Origin: CAYPNF01 sp964411985 | GTDB lineage: Bacteria; Verrucomicrobiota; Verrucomicrobiia; Limisphaerales; J093 | Length of the DNA stretch: 64,000 bases | Assembly: GCA_964411985.1 (NCBI GenBank) | Contig: CAYPNF010000045.1 | Coordinates: 1 to 64,000, forward strand | Direction: 5' to 3' | Part shown: positions 19,292 through 28,019 of the stretch, one piece after another | Numbering within the stretch: position 1 is the first letter of the stretch | How the letters are laid out: each line of letters starts with the position of its first letter | The notes under the pieces: generated by a model | Databases searched by the model: none | Told to the model about the DNA's origin: nothing | The model's input: only the letters and a program-made list of their open reading frames with translations | Made by a program: the position numbers and the translations under genes

Positions 19292-20254
19292 CTAGGAAGC
19301 GATGGTTGCCATCGCCTTCTTCAGCGCGGCCGCAGTGGCAGCGCAGGATTCTTCGGCGGGGAGTTGATTCAGCTTCTTGTTGAAGGGTTCAGCGCGCACG
19401 GGGCCATCGTACCCGATCTGGTTCAGCGCTTGCAGGAAGGCGGCCACGGGAATCACACCTGTTGCGCAGGGCAACTCGCGCTGTCCATCGATCTGTTTCT
19501 CCAGCGGAATTCCGGCAGGGGCGTCATTCAGGTCGACGGAGACAATCTGGTGGTTCTGCAGGGAGAGCAGGTCTTTGGGAGTCTCTTGTGCGGTGAACCA
19601 GTGCCAGCTATCCAACACCACGCCCACATTTGGCAAACCGATTTCACTGATCAGTTCCTGAGTCTCCTGGAGGGTATGCACGAACGGGTAGCGCTGGCCG
19701 GCCCGGACGGTAGGAGTGCCTACGTACTCAAGGCCCAGCTTCAATTCGTGGTCTTTCAGCACTTGGGCTGCCTGGCGCAGGCGCGTTGCATGCTGTTTCA
19801 AGTTGGCGAGGTAGGTGAGGGTCCCGTGCCCAGGCATCAGCCACGTGCCGATCCGGGTCACTCCCGCCTTTTGGAGGCCGCCCGCGATCTTGGGCAGCTC
19901 CCGAAGCCCCTGCTGAAACGAATCGTCTCCCCGGCGGAACTCCGTGGGGAGGGAGGCCGCTCCGAAGACGAGGTTCTTCGCTTTCATCGAACCCAGAAGG
20001 TCCGCCAGTTGCGCTTCGCTTATTCCGGCCAGGTACGCACCGAATGGCTCGACCGACTCAAAGCCATGACGGGAAGCCAAATCGATGGTTTTCAACTGGT
20101 CCACCGAGACGCCGATGCTCCCCGGGCTGAGACAGAGGGTCATTTTACGGGAGGCCGAAGCCCCTCGGAGGAGGGGGGCGCTTGCGAAGGTAGTAGCTCC
20201 CAGAAAACCTAGAGCGAGGTTCTCGCAAAAACGGCGACGATGGATTGGAGTCAT
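19292..20254 (-). CDS. Tat-exported sugar phosphate isomerase/epimerase-like TIM barrel
   Basis: 320 residues. The N-terminus has a twin-arginine export signal (R6-R7-R8-F9-C, then hydrophobic LALGFLGATTFA). The rest matches AP_endonuc_2/xylose-isomerase-like TIM barrels: GVSVDQLKTIDLASRHGFESVEP at the first strand, GLEYVGTP, VGVVLDSWHWF (metal-binding D and H) and VSVDLNDAP late in the barrel. GGAG-like ribosome site eight bases upstream. These proteins are often found in PVC and Bacteroidota sugar-use loci as epimerases with unknown substrates. Only 15 bp separate its start-distal end from the FG-GAP gene start, so the two genes may be co-transcribed. Confidence 0.9.
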   Translation of the reverse strand: MTPIHRRRFCENLALGFLGATTFASAPLLRGASASRKMTLCLSPGSIGVSVDQLKTIDLASRHGFESVEPFGAYLAGISEAQLADLLGSMKAKNLVFGAASLPTEFRRGDDSFQQGLRELPKIAGGLQKAGVTRIGTWLMPGHGTLTYLANLKQHATRLRQAAQVLKDHELKLGLEYVGTPTVRAGQRYPFVHTLQETQELISEIGLPNVGVVLDSWHWFTAQETPKDLLSLQNHQIVSVDLNDAPAGIPLEKQIDGQRELPCATGVIPVAAFLQALNQIGYDGPVRAEPFNKKLNQLPAEESCAATAAALKKAMATIAS

Positions 20255-20364
20255 GCTTCAACTCCATCCTCATTTGCCTGGCCGGTCAAGGCTGATTGAT
20301 GCCCCCCTGCGGGTGCTCGACTCCCACACCTTTGGTCACGCGAGCCTTGGGCTGGTGAAGGTTC

Positions 20365-21798
20365 TTACGGGACTTCCATCCATTCATCAGGTTTTGGCGA
20401 ATTCCCCTGCAAGTAGAGGCGGCGAGCCCCCGGGGTGCCGATCATTCGGTAGCCCCACTCGCTCAAACTCCCATTCTGCCAGGTGACATAGAGTCTTCCC
20501 GCTCCTGCGGTCCAAGTGCCTCTGTCGCGATCGGAGCTGGTCCCTGCCACCCCGCCCCAATACGTCTCGTTACCCAGATAATCCTTGCCCGACACCTGCG
20601 TGGAGCTTTCCGTCTGGCTGGACCAAAGGCAGGTTCCATCGGCGCGCAGGACGAGGAGGCGGGTTTGCTCGGTGCCGGACGAGACGATCTTGCTGCTGGT
20701 GTAGGACCAGAACCTCCACGCTCCCACGAGTTGTGGGTCCTTCTCTCCTTCACCCGCCGCGAGACTTGCGAAGACGCCCCGAACGATCTTTTCCCGGCGG
20801 GCAATCTCGTTCTTGCCCCCCAAGGCTGTCACACCGATCCCATACCCCTTCAGAACGATGGCATACGTCTGAGCGCGGACCTCGAGGCCGCGTGGATTCG
20901 ATCCGTCCCAGGTGAGCAAGACACCGGGGACCGTGCCTGCTTTGACTTTTTCCCCCTGGCCGGTCCGTTGGAGAAAAGGCGCCAGTTGGCGCATTTGCAG
21001 ATCCAGGTAGTTGATCACCCGAGGGTCTTCCGCGCTGGTAATTCCTTCAGCGGCTTGGGCAGAAACGATATAGGCCTCGGTTGGACCGTCGGCGTTGGAG
21101 GCTGCATCAGGCGGTATGAGCTGGAGAGCCCCGGTCAGGTCACGAAGCTGCCAGGTGGGCGGGTAGCTCATGCTCACCCCAGTGGGGTGCTTGAAGACTT
21201 TCCACGCTGAACCCTCCGTTGGCCCCCCGGTGGGCTGGTTGGGGACCATGTTGGTCGAGGTGGTGGGGTTGGAATTGGTCGACATGGGTGCGGTTGGGCT
21301 TGAGCTTACCGCTTTTGCGAGCGGGTTCGCGGCGCGGGCGGTGGGTGGTTTGCGCTGAAGGGTATACTGGGTACCGTCTGTCTCTAGCTTCATCTGAGAG
21401 CCAGCAAGGGCAAATGTGAATACGAACTCCGTTTCATCCGCTTTGAACTTCCCCTCCCAGCCAGCACCCTTTGGCCGGGCAGTGAAGGGGAACGTCTGTC
21501 CCCCCAACGCGAGGGTGCCTCGGCACTCATCCCCTTCCCGGTTGATCTCAACAGTCAGCCCATCGCCAGAATAGGTTCCTGCCAGATCACTTTCATCCGC
21601 AGCGCGGTTTGCTTCCGTCGCAGCCGCGAGCCGCGGAAGTGGTGCTGTGAGACTTTGCAGGCCGCTGGTCAAAACCAGCGCGACGGCCAGCGAGAACGCC
21701 AGTGGATGCGGACCTGCCCGTCGACTGAAAGTGGTCCCTTGCTGTCGACAGCCTGGGGACACGCATCCGAACCTCCGGGAAATGGGCTGGTGGGACAT
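20365..21798 (-). CDS. Hypothetical secreted protein
   Basis: 477 residues, family not recognised. After a long basic N-terminus there is one hydrophobic stretch (FSLAVALVLTSGLQSL), probably a signal or anchor. Residues ~70-150 look like a small beta-barrel (LAGTYSGDGLTVEINREG, FPFTARPKG). A Ser/Thr/Asn/Pro linker at ~155-195 follows. Then comes a segment (WKVFKHPTGVSMSYPPTW) resembling PsbP/DUF1795-like domains that bind lipids or other ligands. The C-terminal third (LVGAWRFWSYTS..., TCLWSSQTESS) has a lipocalin-like repeating beta pattern. It is flanked by same-strand genes and has its own upstream gap of about 160 bp. Confidence 0.8.
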   Translation of the reverse strand: MSHQPISRRFGCVSPGCRQQGTTFSRRAGPHPLAFSLAVALVLTSGLQSLTAPLPRLAAATEANRAADESDLAGTYSGDGLTVEINREGDECRGTLALGGQTFPFTARPKGAGWEGKFKADETEFVFTFALAGSQMKLETDGTQYTLQRKPPTARAANPLAKAVSSSPTAPMSTNSNPTTSTNMVPNQPTGGPTEGSAWKVFKHPTGVSMSYPPTWQLRDLTGALQLIPPDAASNADGPTEAYIVSAQAAEGITSAEDPRVINYLDLQMRQLAPFLQRTGQGEKVKAGTVPGVLLTWDGSNPRGLEVRAQTYAIVLKGYGIGVTALGGKNEIARREKIVRGVFASLAAGEGEKDPQLVGAWRFWSYTSSKIVSSGTEQTRLLVLRADGTCLWSSQTESSTQVSGKDYLGNETYWGGVAGTSSDRDRGTWTAGAGRLYVTWQNGSLSEWGYRMIGTPGARRLYLQGNSPKPDEWMEVP

Positions 21799-21960
21799 TT
21801 GAGACTTATCTGCCAGAACAGATTCTGTAATGCAATCAAAAATGGAAAGCTTGAAGGGTGATGGACGGCTGAGTGGTTACATCCTTCCCTCAACGACCCC
21901 GTGCTTGGAAGTCTTTCGTAACAAAACACTCATCCGTAGTGAGGTGGAAATGGAATCCCC

Positions 21961-23718
21961 CTATAACTCAAAATGCAGGGTCCGTTCCAGTCCCAGCTTC
22001 AGCGGTAACCAACCTGTTAGAACCGAAAGGACGACGAACCCAGCCTGAAAGAGATACACCATGGCAGGATGATGCTGGGCGTAGCGGCCCCAGGGGGATC
22101 CGATGGCCAGCAGGACGACCGATCCCACGATATAGACGAAGCTGAGCACCAGACAGAAAGTTCCCCCGAAACCGCTGACGATTTTGGTGGGATTCTCCTC
22201 TTTGAAATTCGGGTAAAGCACCCCGAGCCCTACCGCTAGTCCGTTGAGGACCAAAGTCATGATTCCGATCGACAGCGCCATGAAGCCGACTCGGTCCCAC
22301 TCGAGCGCGAGCATGTGGCAGGAGAGCAGCGTCATGATCTGGGTGATCACCATGGAGGCGGTGGAGGCAGTGAGGAACTTCAGCCAGACAATCCTCCTGA
22401 GGCCAATGGGGGACATGCCCACGATCCAGATGCGTTTGCCTTCCAGGGAGAATTGGGGAAACACGAAACGGGTGGTCAGGGTGGCCAGGTTCAGGCTGCA
22501 GGCACCCAGGTTGAGAAAAGACACGAGCGAGATCCAGAACGGACTGGTCAACTGCTGGCTAAAGTGCCGGAGGTTGACGATGTAGGCTGCCAGGAGCCCG
22601 AAGAGGACGGCGGTCTGCCCCCATTGGGTCGTGTCTCTCCAGAAGACGCGGGCATCCTTGACCACGAGTGCCAAGACCTCGGGCTTGAGCCGGAAAGTGA
22701 ACTGGAGCGCTCGCTCCAGCCATCCGGTCTGAAGAGCGCCTCGTTTGCGTGCGCCCTGCCACGTGCGGAACCATCCCCACCGCCCAAACGCACTTCCGCG
22801 GCTCTGAACCATGGAGGTGGCGGCCGAGAAAGTCCGTCCGGCTCGCGTCAGGAGGAAGCTTCCAAAAAAGAGGCAATGACTGAGCAGCACCATGACGAAG
22901 AAACCGGAGGCGTGCAACGCTCCCTCGGCCCAACGCTGAACCCCGGCGGACAGCCAGTAACTCGGCAGCAGGGGGTATTGCGCAAAACTGGTCTTTTGCA
23001 GGAGGCGATCCAGCACCACCAACACCCGCGTTTCCAGTTGCTCGTCCGTGACCCGGTCCGGTCTTAGCCAGAAGACCGAGGCCACGAAGGTGACCACCGA
23101 CAGCAGCAGGACGGTGACTTGGAACAGCCTGCGATCGAGGAACCGAGCCAGGTTCATGGCCACCCATGAACCGGCTACGGCGGGCAACACGATGAACAGC
23201 CCGATCATTACCATCGTGGCGGGGTAGAAGTGCCAGACCACATTCTGGGTCATTCCAAAGGCAGCCAGCAAGGGAGCAGCCAGAAAAAGAAACGCCCAGG
23301 AGGCCAGTACGACAGATTCCAGAAACTTCCACTGAACAATGGCGTTGCTCGATACGGGCAGCGGCATGAGGAACGTGGTCTCTTTGTTGCGAAAGAAGTT
23401 GGTATAGCTGATGATCAGGTTGCTCAACAGGAGCAAGCCAAACAGGAAGGCGAAGAGCAGGAATAACATCCTCTCGATCAGGATCGCGCCCAACCCGGGG
23501 AACGTACCGGCAAATTGCAGGCCTTTGTAGAATAAGGTAAAGGCGAGGGCTATATAGCCCACCAGGAACATACCAATCACCGCAGTGAGAAGCCGTGATT
23601 GATGCCGCAAAGAAAGAAGCCTCCGCCAAGCCTGAAGGAGGTTGACGGCGACCAGCAGCCGGAGTGGACCGGGCACTGCGCACGCGTTGGCATTTGATTC
23701 CCGCAACAGCGGAAGCAT
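21961..23718 (-). CDS. ABC-2-type multispanning membrane protein (putative exporter permease)
   Basis: 585 residues if started at the ATG at 23718 (MLPLLRESNA). An upstream ATG at 23817 gives 618 residues but overlaps apbE by 32 bp and adds a low-complexity polar extension. About 10-12 membrane segments are visible (for example LTAVIGMFLVGYIALAFTLF, LLFAFLFGLLLLSNLIISY, VLASWAFLFLAAPLLAAF). The NKETTFLMPLPVS motif after the second or third segment is typical of the large ABC-2-like exporter permeases found in Bacteroidota and Verrucomicrobiota. Such permeases normally pair with an ABC ATPase. None is adjacent; the nearest plausible single-domain ATPase is at 46.4 kb. The substrate is unknown. 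Confidence 0.8.
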   Translation of the reverse strand: MLPLLRESNANACAVPGPLRLLVAVNLLQAWRRLLSLRHQSRLLTAVIGMFLVGYIALAFTLFYKGLQFAGTFPGLGAILIERMLFLLFAFLFGLLLLSNLIISYTNFFRNKETTFLMPLPVSSNAIVQWKFLESVVLASWAFLFLAAPLLAAFGMTQNVVWHFYPATMVMIGLFIVLPAVAGSWVAMNLARFLDRRLFQVTVLLLSVVTFVASVFWLRPDRVTDEQLETRVLVVLDRLLQKTSFAQYPLLPSYWLSAGVQRWAEGALHASGFFVMVLLSHCLFFGSFLLTRAGRTFSAATSMVQSRGSAFGRWGWFRTWQGARKRGALQTGWLERALQFTFRLKPEVLALVVKDARVFWRDTTQWGQTAVLFGLLAAYIVNLRHFSQQLTSPFWISLVSFLNLGACSLNLATLTTRFVFPQFSLEGKRIWIVGMSPIGLRRIVWLKFLTASTASMVITQIMTLLSCHMLALEWDRVGFMALSIGIMTLVLNGLAVGLGVLYPNFKEENPTKIVSGFGGTFCLVLSFVYIVGSVVLLAIGSPWGRYAQHHPAMVYLFQAGFVVLSVLTGWLPLKLGLERTLHFEL

Positions 23719-23785
23719 GTCACAGGGCTGCGGCTCCCGCAAGTGAGGCGAGGTACTCTCAGCGCTCTCCGTACCGCCATCGGTT

Positions 23786-24760
23786 TCAGAATCCCCGTGC
23801 CGCCGTTCGAAACCCATCCGACGCCGACCGATCCGGGACCACCACCAATCCTCGTGCCGCGGGTTGCACCTGGCCCAGCAGTTCCAGCCCTTCCTCGCCC
23901 AACGTAATCAGCGCGGTCGAGAGCGCATCCGTCTCGGTTGCCGAGGGGGCTACCACGGCTGCGAGAAGCGCTCGCTGGACTGGCTCTCCGGTGCGCGGAT
24001 CAATGATATGGCCGAAGTAGCGGTCTCCTTCCCGAAAAGCCCGGCCCCAAACAGCAGAAACCCCGAGGGATTCGTTACAGAGTGTAACGGTGGCGAGCAG
24101 TCCATCTGTCCCAGTGGCGGTGGCCGAGTCCCCAGCCGTGGGAGCGCCCTCTTTCCATTGCGGTTTGGGAATGGCAGCTTTCCAAGCGGAAGCGTCGGGG
24201 GGATTGCCGATCGCCAGGCTGCTGCTGGTGCCGCCGTGGATGAAGGCGCTGGTGACACCAGCTTCCAGAAGGAACTCCGCCGCCATGTCGATCGCATACC
24301 CTTTCCCAATCGCGCCCAGGTCCATCATCATGCCTGGCTCCCGAAACCGCACGGTATAGGCCTTCTCATCCAATTCAACCCGGTGCATGCCGACTTGGCT
24401 CAAGGCCTCCTGCACTGCTTCGCGCGTGGGCAGGGAACCCGTGTTGCCCATGAAGCCCCAGGCCCGGACCAAAGGTGCCACCGTGATGTCGAAAGTCCCG
24501 CCTGTGGCTGCGGACAGCTTCTGGGCTGTTTGCAGCAGACGGAAAACGGGGGGGGTGACCCGGACCGGCCGGGAAGCGGCGTGACGATTGACCGCACTGA
24601 TCTCGCTTTCCGGCTTGTACAGGCTGAGTTGGGCTTCCAACCGCACGATTTCATCGAGGGCCTGCTCTCCCGCTGCCCGCAGGGTGATAGGGTTGTCCCC
24701 GTGCAGCAGGATTTCGAACCGCGTGTTCATCGCGTACGCGGCAACAGTCACGGTTTCCAT
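23786..24760 (-). CDS. apbE: FAD:protein FMN transferase (ApbE family)
   Basis: 324 residues, normal length. ApbE motifs are present: MNTRFEILLHG at the N-terminus, LYKPESEISAVNRHA, GGTFDITVAPLVRAWGF, MDLGAIGKGYAID and SAFIHGGTSSSLAIGN, and a C-terminal TETDALSTALITLGEEG that provides metal ligands. The enzyme moves FMN from FAD to Ser/Thr of flavoproteins such as NqrB/C, RnfG or FMN-bind domain proteins. Unlike most ApbE proteins, no lipoprotein signal is visible at this start, so export is uncertain. No flavinylation target (FMN_bind, Nqr, Rnf) is in the window. It lies just downstream of the Gfo/Idh/MocA terminator and upstream of the permease. Confidence 0.93.
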   Translation of the reverse strand: METVTVAAYAMNTRFEILLHGDNPITLRAAGEQALDEIVRLEAQLSLYKPESEISAVNRHAASRPVRVTPPVFRLLQTAQKLSAATGGTFDITVAPLVRAWGFMGNTGSLPTREAVQEALSQVGMHRVELDEKAYTVRFREPGMMMDLGAIGKGYAIDMAAEFLLEAGVTSAFIHGGTSSSLAIGNPPDASAWKAAIPKPQWKEGAPTAGDSATATGTDGLLATVTLCNESLGVSAVWGRAFREGDRYFGHIIDPRTGEPVQRALLAAVVAPSATETDALSTALITLGEEGLELLGQVQPAARGLVVVPDRSASDGFRTAARGF

Positions 24761-24766
24761 AGGACA

Positions 24767-24802
24767 TCAAAAAAGGGTTTCGCCGTTTCCAGCGAAACCC
24801 TT
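24767..24802 (-). terminator. Intrinsic terminator of the Gfo/Idh/MocA gene
   Basis: Perfect 11-bp inverted repeat (aagggtttcgc at 24773-24783, complement at 24792-24802, 8-nt loop). On the minus strand the stem is followed by a run of six T. It lies 26 bp past the stop of the oxidoreductase gene and separates it from apbE. Confidence 0.93.
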
Positions 24803-24827
24803 GTGAAAGAATCAGCTCGCCAGCTGG

Positions 24828-26204
24828 TTAGGAGAGGTCGAGCGTGCCGTAGGTGATGGGGTCCACCTTCTTGCCGGAGCCGTCCTTCACGGTACGGGTC
24901 TTCTCGTCAAAGTGGCAGACGATTCCGAGCCGATCCGACATTTCGCCCAGGGACACGATGGTTTGAACGCGGACCGCCAGCTCGATTCCGGCGTTAGGCA
25001 CCTTGTTGGACCGGATGCAGTCGAACCAGTTTTTCTCGTGCACACCGACGTCTTCCACGGGTTGGAGGTTCGGAAAATCTTCTGGATCGATTTCCTCGGT
25101 GTACGGTCGTTCGGGTTTCAATTCCACGCGATTTCCGCCGATACTGAGCGTGCCCATGTGACCGCGGATCACGTCGGTCAATCCTTGCTCATTGACCGAG
25201 CTGGAGCAGACCATAAGGGTGTAACCGCTTCCGAACTCAGAGAGGAGGGTCATGCATTCCGGCACATCGCGCTCCGGCGTGCCAGGTGTCTTCTTGTCCG
25301 AATGAATGGCCTTGGTGCCGAGGGCAGCCACGCGCACCGGGAATTCCGGATTGCCGGTGGCGAGCACCAGCGGGTGGAGGCGGTGCGGGAACAGGTCGCC
25401 CAGCAGGCCTGCGCAGTACGGATAGTACTTGCGCCAGCGGAAGAAATGGTCGGGATTGAAATCGGCCTTTTTCTTGATTTGCGTGCCTACCCACTCGCTC
25501 CATTTTACGTTGTCTGACTTGAGATCGGGATCGATCGTGTAGTTCCATTCGCCCTTCGGGTTGTTACGCATGTAAGACCCCTGGCCCAGAACGAGCGGGC
25601 CGATCTTGCCCGCCTTGATCAGTTCGGCCGCCTTGTGCCACTTGGCATCGGAACAGCCTTGAGAACCCACTTGGAAGACCTTGCCCGTGCTCTTGACCGT
25701 ATCCCAGACTTCGAAAGCCTCGGGAAGATAACGGCTCATCGGCTTTTCCACGTAGATGTGCTTGCCGGCCTTCATCGCATCGATGGAAACGCGAGAATGC
25801 CAGTGATCCACTGTGGCGCAAAGAACTGCATCTATATCTTTCTGCTCCAACATCTTGCGATAATCGTCGTAAGCCTGGGGGTTATTACCCGCTTCGGCCT
25901 TGGCGGCTTCGCGACGTTTCGCCCAAAGATCGCAGACTGCGCCGATGGCGACGTTGTTTTTCTCCGCATCGCCCTTGACGGTGCGCAGGTGGAACATGCC
26001 CTGTCCGCCCAGTCCCACGAAACCAACTACGATTTTGTCGTTGGCTCCGATGACGCGACCTGTCGATGGGGCTGTGTTTTGGCCGTAAACCGGTGTCTTG
26101 AAGAGGTTTACAGTAGCGACGGCAGCCGTGGCGGTCGCCGCTTTCTTGATGAAGCTCCGGCGGTTATCGCCGCCTGAATTGGCCTGATTCTCGTTCATAC
26201 TCAT
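24828..26204 (-). CDS. Tat-exported Gfo/Idh/MocA family oxidoreductase
   Basis: 458 residues from the ATG at 26204; an ATG at 26198 and a TTG at 26210 also exist. A twin-arginine signal is visible (RRSFIKKAATATAAV). The Rossmann motif VGFVGLGGQG follows at about residues 45-55, then DAVLCATVDHWHS and the family's catalytic HIYVEKPMSR. The substrate domain includes GDLFPHRLHPLVLATGN. These exported NAD(P)-dependent oxidoreductases act on sugars and sugar derivatives and are highly expanded in PVC bacteria. The closest sub-family is that with an N-terminal Tat signal and a C-terminal GFO_IDH_MocA domain. The gene is monocistronic, with a strong terminator behind it. The substrate is unknown. 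Confidence 0.94.
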   Translation of the reverse strand: MSMNENQANSGGDNRRSFIKKAATATAAVATVNLFKTPVYGQNTAPSTGRVIGANDKIVVGFVGLGGQGMFHLRTVKGDAEKNNVAIGAVCDLWAKRREAAKAEAGNNPQAYDDYRKMLEQKDIDAVLCATVDHWHSRVSIDAMKAGKHIYVEKPMSRYLPEAFEVWDTVKSTGKVFQVGSQGCSDAKWHKAAELIKAGKIGPLVLGQGSYMRNNPKGEWNYTIDPDLKSDNVKWSEWVGTQIKKKADFNPDHFFRWRKYYPYCAGLLGDLFPHRLHPLVLATGNPEFPVRVAALGTKAIHSDKKTPGTPERDVPECMTLLSEFGSGYTLMVCSSSVNEQGLTDVIRGHMGTLSIGGNRVELKPERPYTEEIDPEDFPNLQPVEDVGVHEKNWFDCIRSNKVPNAGIELAVRVQTIVSLGEMSDRLGIVCHFDEKTRTVKDGSGKKVDPITYGTLDLS

Positions 26205-26322
26205 AAACAATCTCTAATAGTGACGCAGTGTTCGACGCAGCCTACTTGAATTATGTTCATCGTCAATCGTGGAATGGTCCCCAAGAGACGCGAGGGCTGC
26301 CTGTTGGCTGTTTGGTGTGTGG

Positions 26323-27834
26323 CTAAGGAGCGGAAGAAGTCTTCGTCGGGACCTTGCACTGCCTGAGGATTGGCTGCAGGGCGGCAGTCCACTTCGCATA
26401 TCCAGCCGCGTTCGGATGGAGCAAGTCAGGAAACTCCTCCTTCTTGGCTCCCCCCTGGCCGTCCTCGAAGAGACTCCAAGTGTCACAACGCACGCAGAGC
26501 GGATCTCGCGCTACGAATTGATCCACCAACTCGTTGAGCCGCTGCACCTTCGCCCCCAAGCTGGGTTGGCGGGGCATCACCTTGCACACAATGATGGGCA
26601 TCTTGGGGGAGTTTTCCCGGAGCGTGTCCAGAATGACACGAATGTTCTCGGCAGCGGGTTCGGGTTCGCCCTGGAGACCGAGATCATTGGTGCCGATCAA
26701 CATCACGACCGCAGCGGGATTCAGATCGATCACGTCTTCCTTGAGCCGATATCGAACCCCGCGGGTGACATCTCCACTGATGCCTCGGTTCACGACCCGG
26801 AACTCCGGAAAGTCCTGTTGCAAGCTGCCCCATCCCTGAGTGATGGAATCGCCGAGGAAGACGACGGTTCCCTGTTCGTGGGAGCGGCTGTACCACCATC
26901 GCGCGCGGCGCTCTCGCCAGAGGTTTCGGAACCAGTCTGCTTTTTGCAGAGGACCTTGCCCAGGGAACATCTCATCGGAAATGGGCCATCGCGCCCCTTC
27001 CGGGAACGTCGGGTTCTCCTGGCTCAGCACGTAGCGATCACGTTTGCCCAATTGCTGGGAGAAAAGCCAGGGGAGCAGCTCTGGCTCGTTGTAAGCTTGT
27101 TCCCAACAGTTGTGGCCGAGCCAGAAATACTCGTAATACTTGGCCGCGCCTCCGTTCAGCCGAATGGCTCGAACCATGTTCCGTGTTCGGATCACCTTGA
27201 CGGCGCCGTCATCCTCCGAGTGGAAGGCCCAGACCGGCACCCGCGCTACGTTGGGGGAAACAGTGGACTCGTCTCCGCCGCCGCAGATCGGCACGGCAGC
27301 CGCGAATTTCTTGGGAAACCGGGTGATGCAGTCCCACGTGGCGTACCCTCCCATGGAAAGGCCGGTCACATAGATTCGCTTGTCGTCCACCGGGTACTCC
27401 CGGGTGATCTGTTCGATCATCTTCAATGCCAGTTGCATCGAGGCGCTGGGAACCGCTGAGCGCGTTCCCTTTTCGGTGCCCCAGGGCATGTCGACCCATT
27501 GCTGGTTCTCCGGGCATTGAGGAGCGACCACGTAGCAAGGATACTTCTCGCGGACCTCGGGGCGCAGGAAGAGACCCGTGCCATGCACCAGCTGCTTCTG
27601 GTTGTCAGTTCCTCTTTCACCTGCGCCGTGGAAGAACACCACCAGCGGGTACTTCTTTTCTTTGGAGGGAACCGATGGCGGCAGCAGCCGATAGGGCAAG
27701 GAGTGGCCCGATGCATCCTTATAGACGAACGCTTCGTACTCCGCCGCAAGGCAAGGTGAATAGAGCATCCAGGCCGATGCCAGTGCGAGCAGCCAAACGC
27801 TCCAAAGACTCCGATTAGTGCGCAACAGGTTCAT
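26323..27834 (-). CDS. Secreted two-domain esterase: alpha/beta hydrolase fused to SGNH hydrolase
   Basis: 503 residues from the ATG at 27834, where a signal peptide begins (MNLLRTNRSLWSVWLLALAS, cleaved near CLAAEY). The open frame extends upstream to 28197 but that part reads as non-coding and enters the divergent gene. Residues ~35-260 form a dienelactone-hydrolase/PHB-depolymerase-like domain: VVFFHGAGERG oxyanion segment, nucleophile S160 in GLSMGG, acid D208 or D209 in HSEDDG, probable H241. Residues ~320-490 form a GDSL/SGNH domain: GDSIT with S330, G354, GTND with N383, and catalytic D470-LLH473. This is a plausible polysaccharide deacetylase or feruloyl-type esterase. Both triads look intact. 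Confidence 0.9.
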   Translation of the reverse strand: MNLLRTNRSLWSVWLLALASAWMLYSPCLAAEYEAFVYKDASGHSLPYRLLPPSVPSKEKKYPLVVFFHGAGERGTDNQKQLVHGTGLFLRPEVREKYPCYVVAPQCPENQQWVDMPWGTEKGTRSAVPSASMQLALKMIEQITREYPVDDKRIYVTGLSMGGYATWDCITRFPKKFAAAVPICGGGDESTVSPNVARVPVWAFHSEDDGAVKVIRTRNMVRAIRLNGGAAKYYEYFWLGHNCWEQAYNEPELLPWLFSQQLGKRDRYVLSQENPTFPEGARWPISDEMFPGQGPLQKADWFRNLWRERRARWWYSRSHEQGTVVFLGDSITQGWGSLQQDFPEFRVVNRGISGDVTRGVRYRLKEDVIDLNPAAVVMLIGTNDLGLQGEPEPAAENIRVILDTLRENSPKMPIIVCKVMPRQPSLGAKVQRLNELVDQFVARDPLCVRCDTWSLFEDGQGGAKKEEFPDLLHPNAAGYAKWTAALQPILRQCKVPTKTSSAP

Positions 27835-28019
27835 GTGACCGATTACGCCACGCTCTCCCGCTGGCTGCCAGCAAAAAGCAGGGAAACCACAAAAGGGTTG
27901 GTTGCCCCTCAAAGAGGTGCAACCTACTTGTCGAAGAGGGGGGGCGATGCTGTTAGCGTGCCCCGTTCTTTTCCTACTTCTTTCTTCAGGAACTCCGCTC
28001 GATAAGCCATACTCGTCTG
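27835..28019. promoter_or_regulatory. Divergent intergenic region
   Basis: The 185 bp between the minus-strand esterase gene and the plus-strand ABC/kinase fusion gene must hold both promoters. No convincing box or operator palindrome was identified by eye. Confidence 0.4.
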
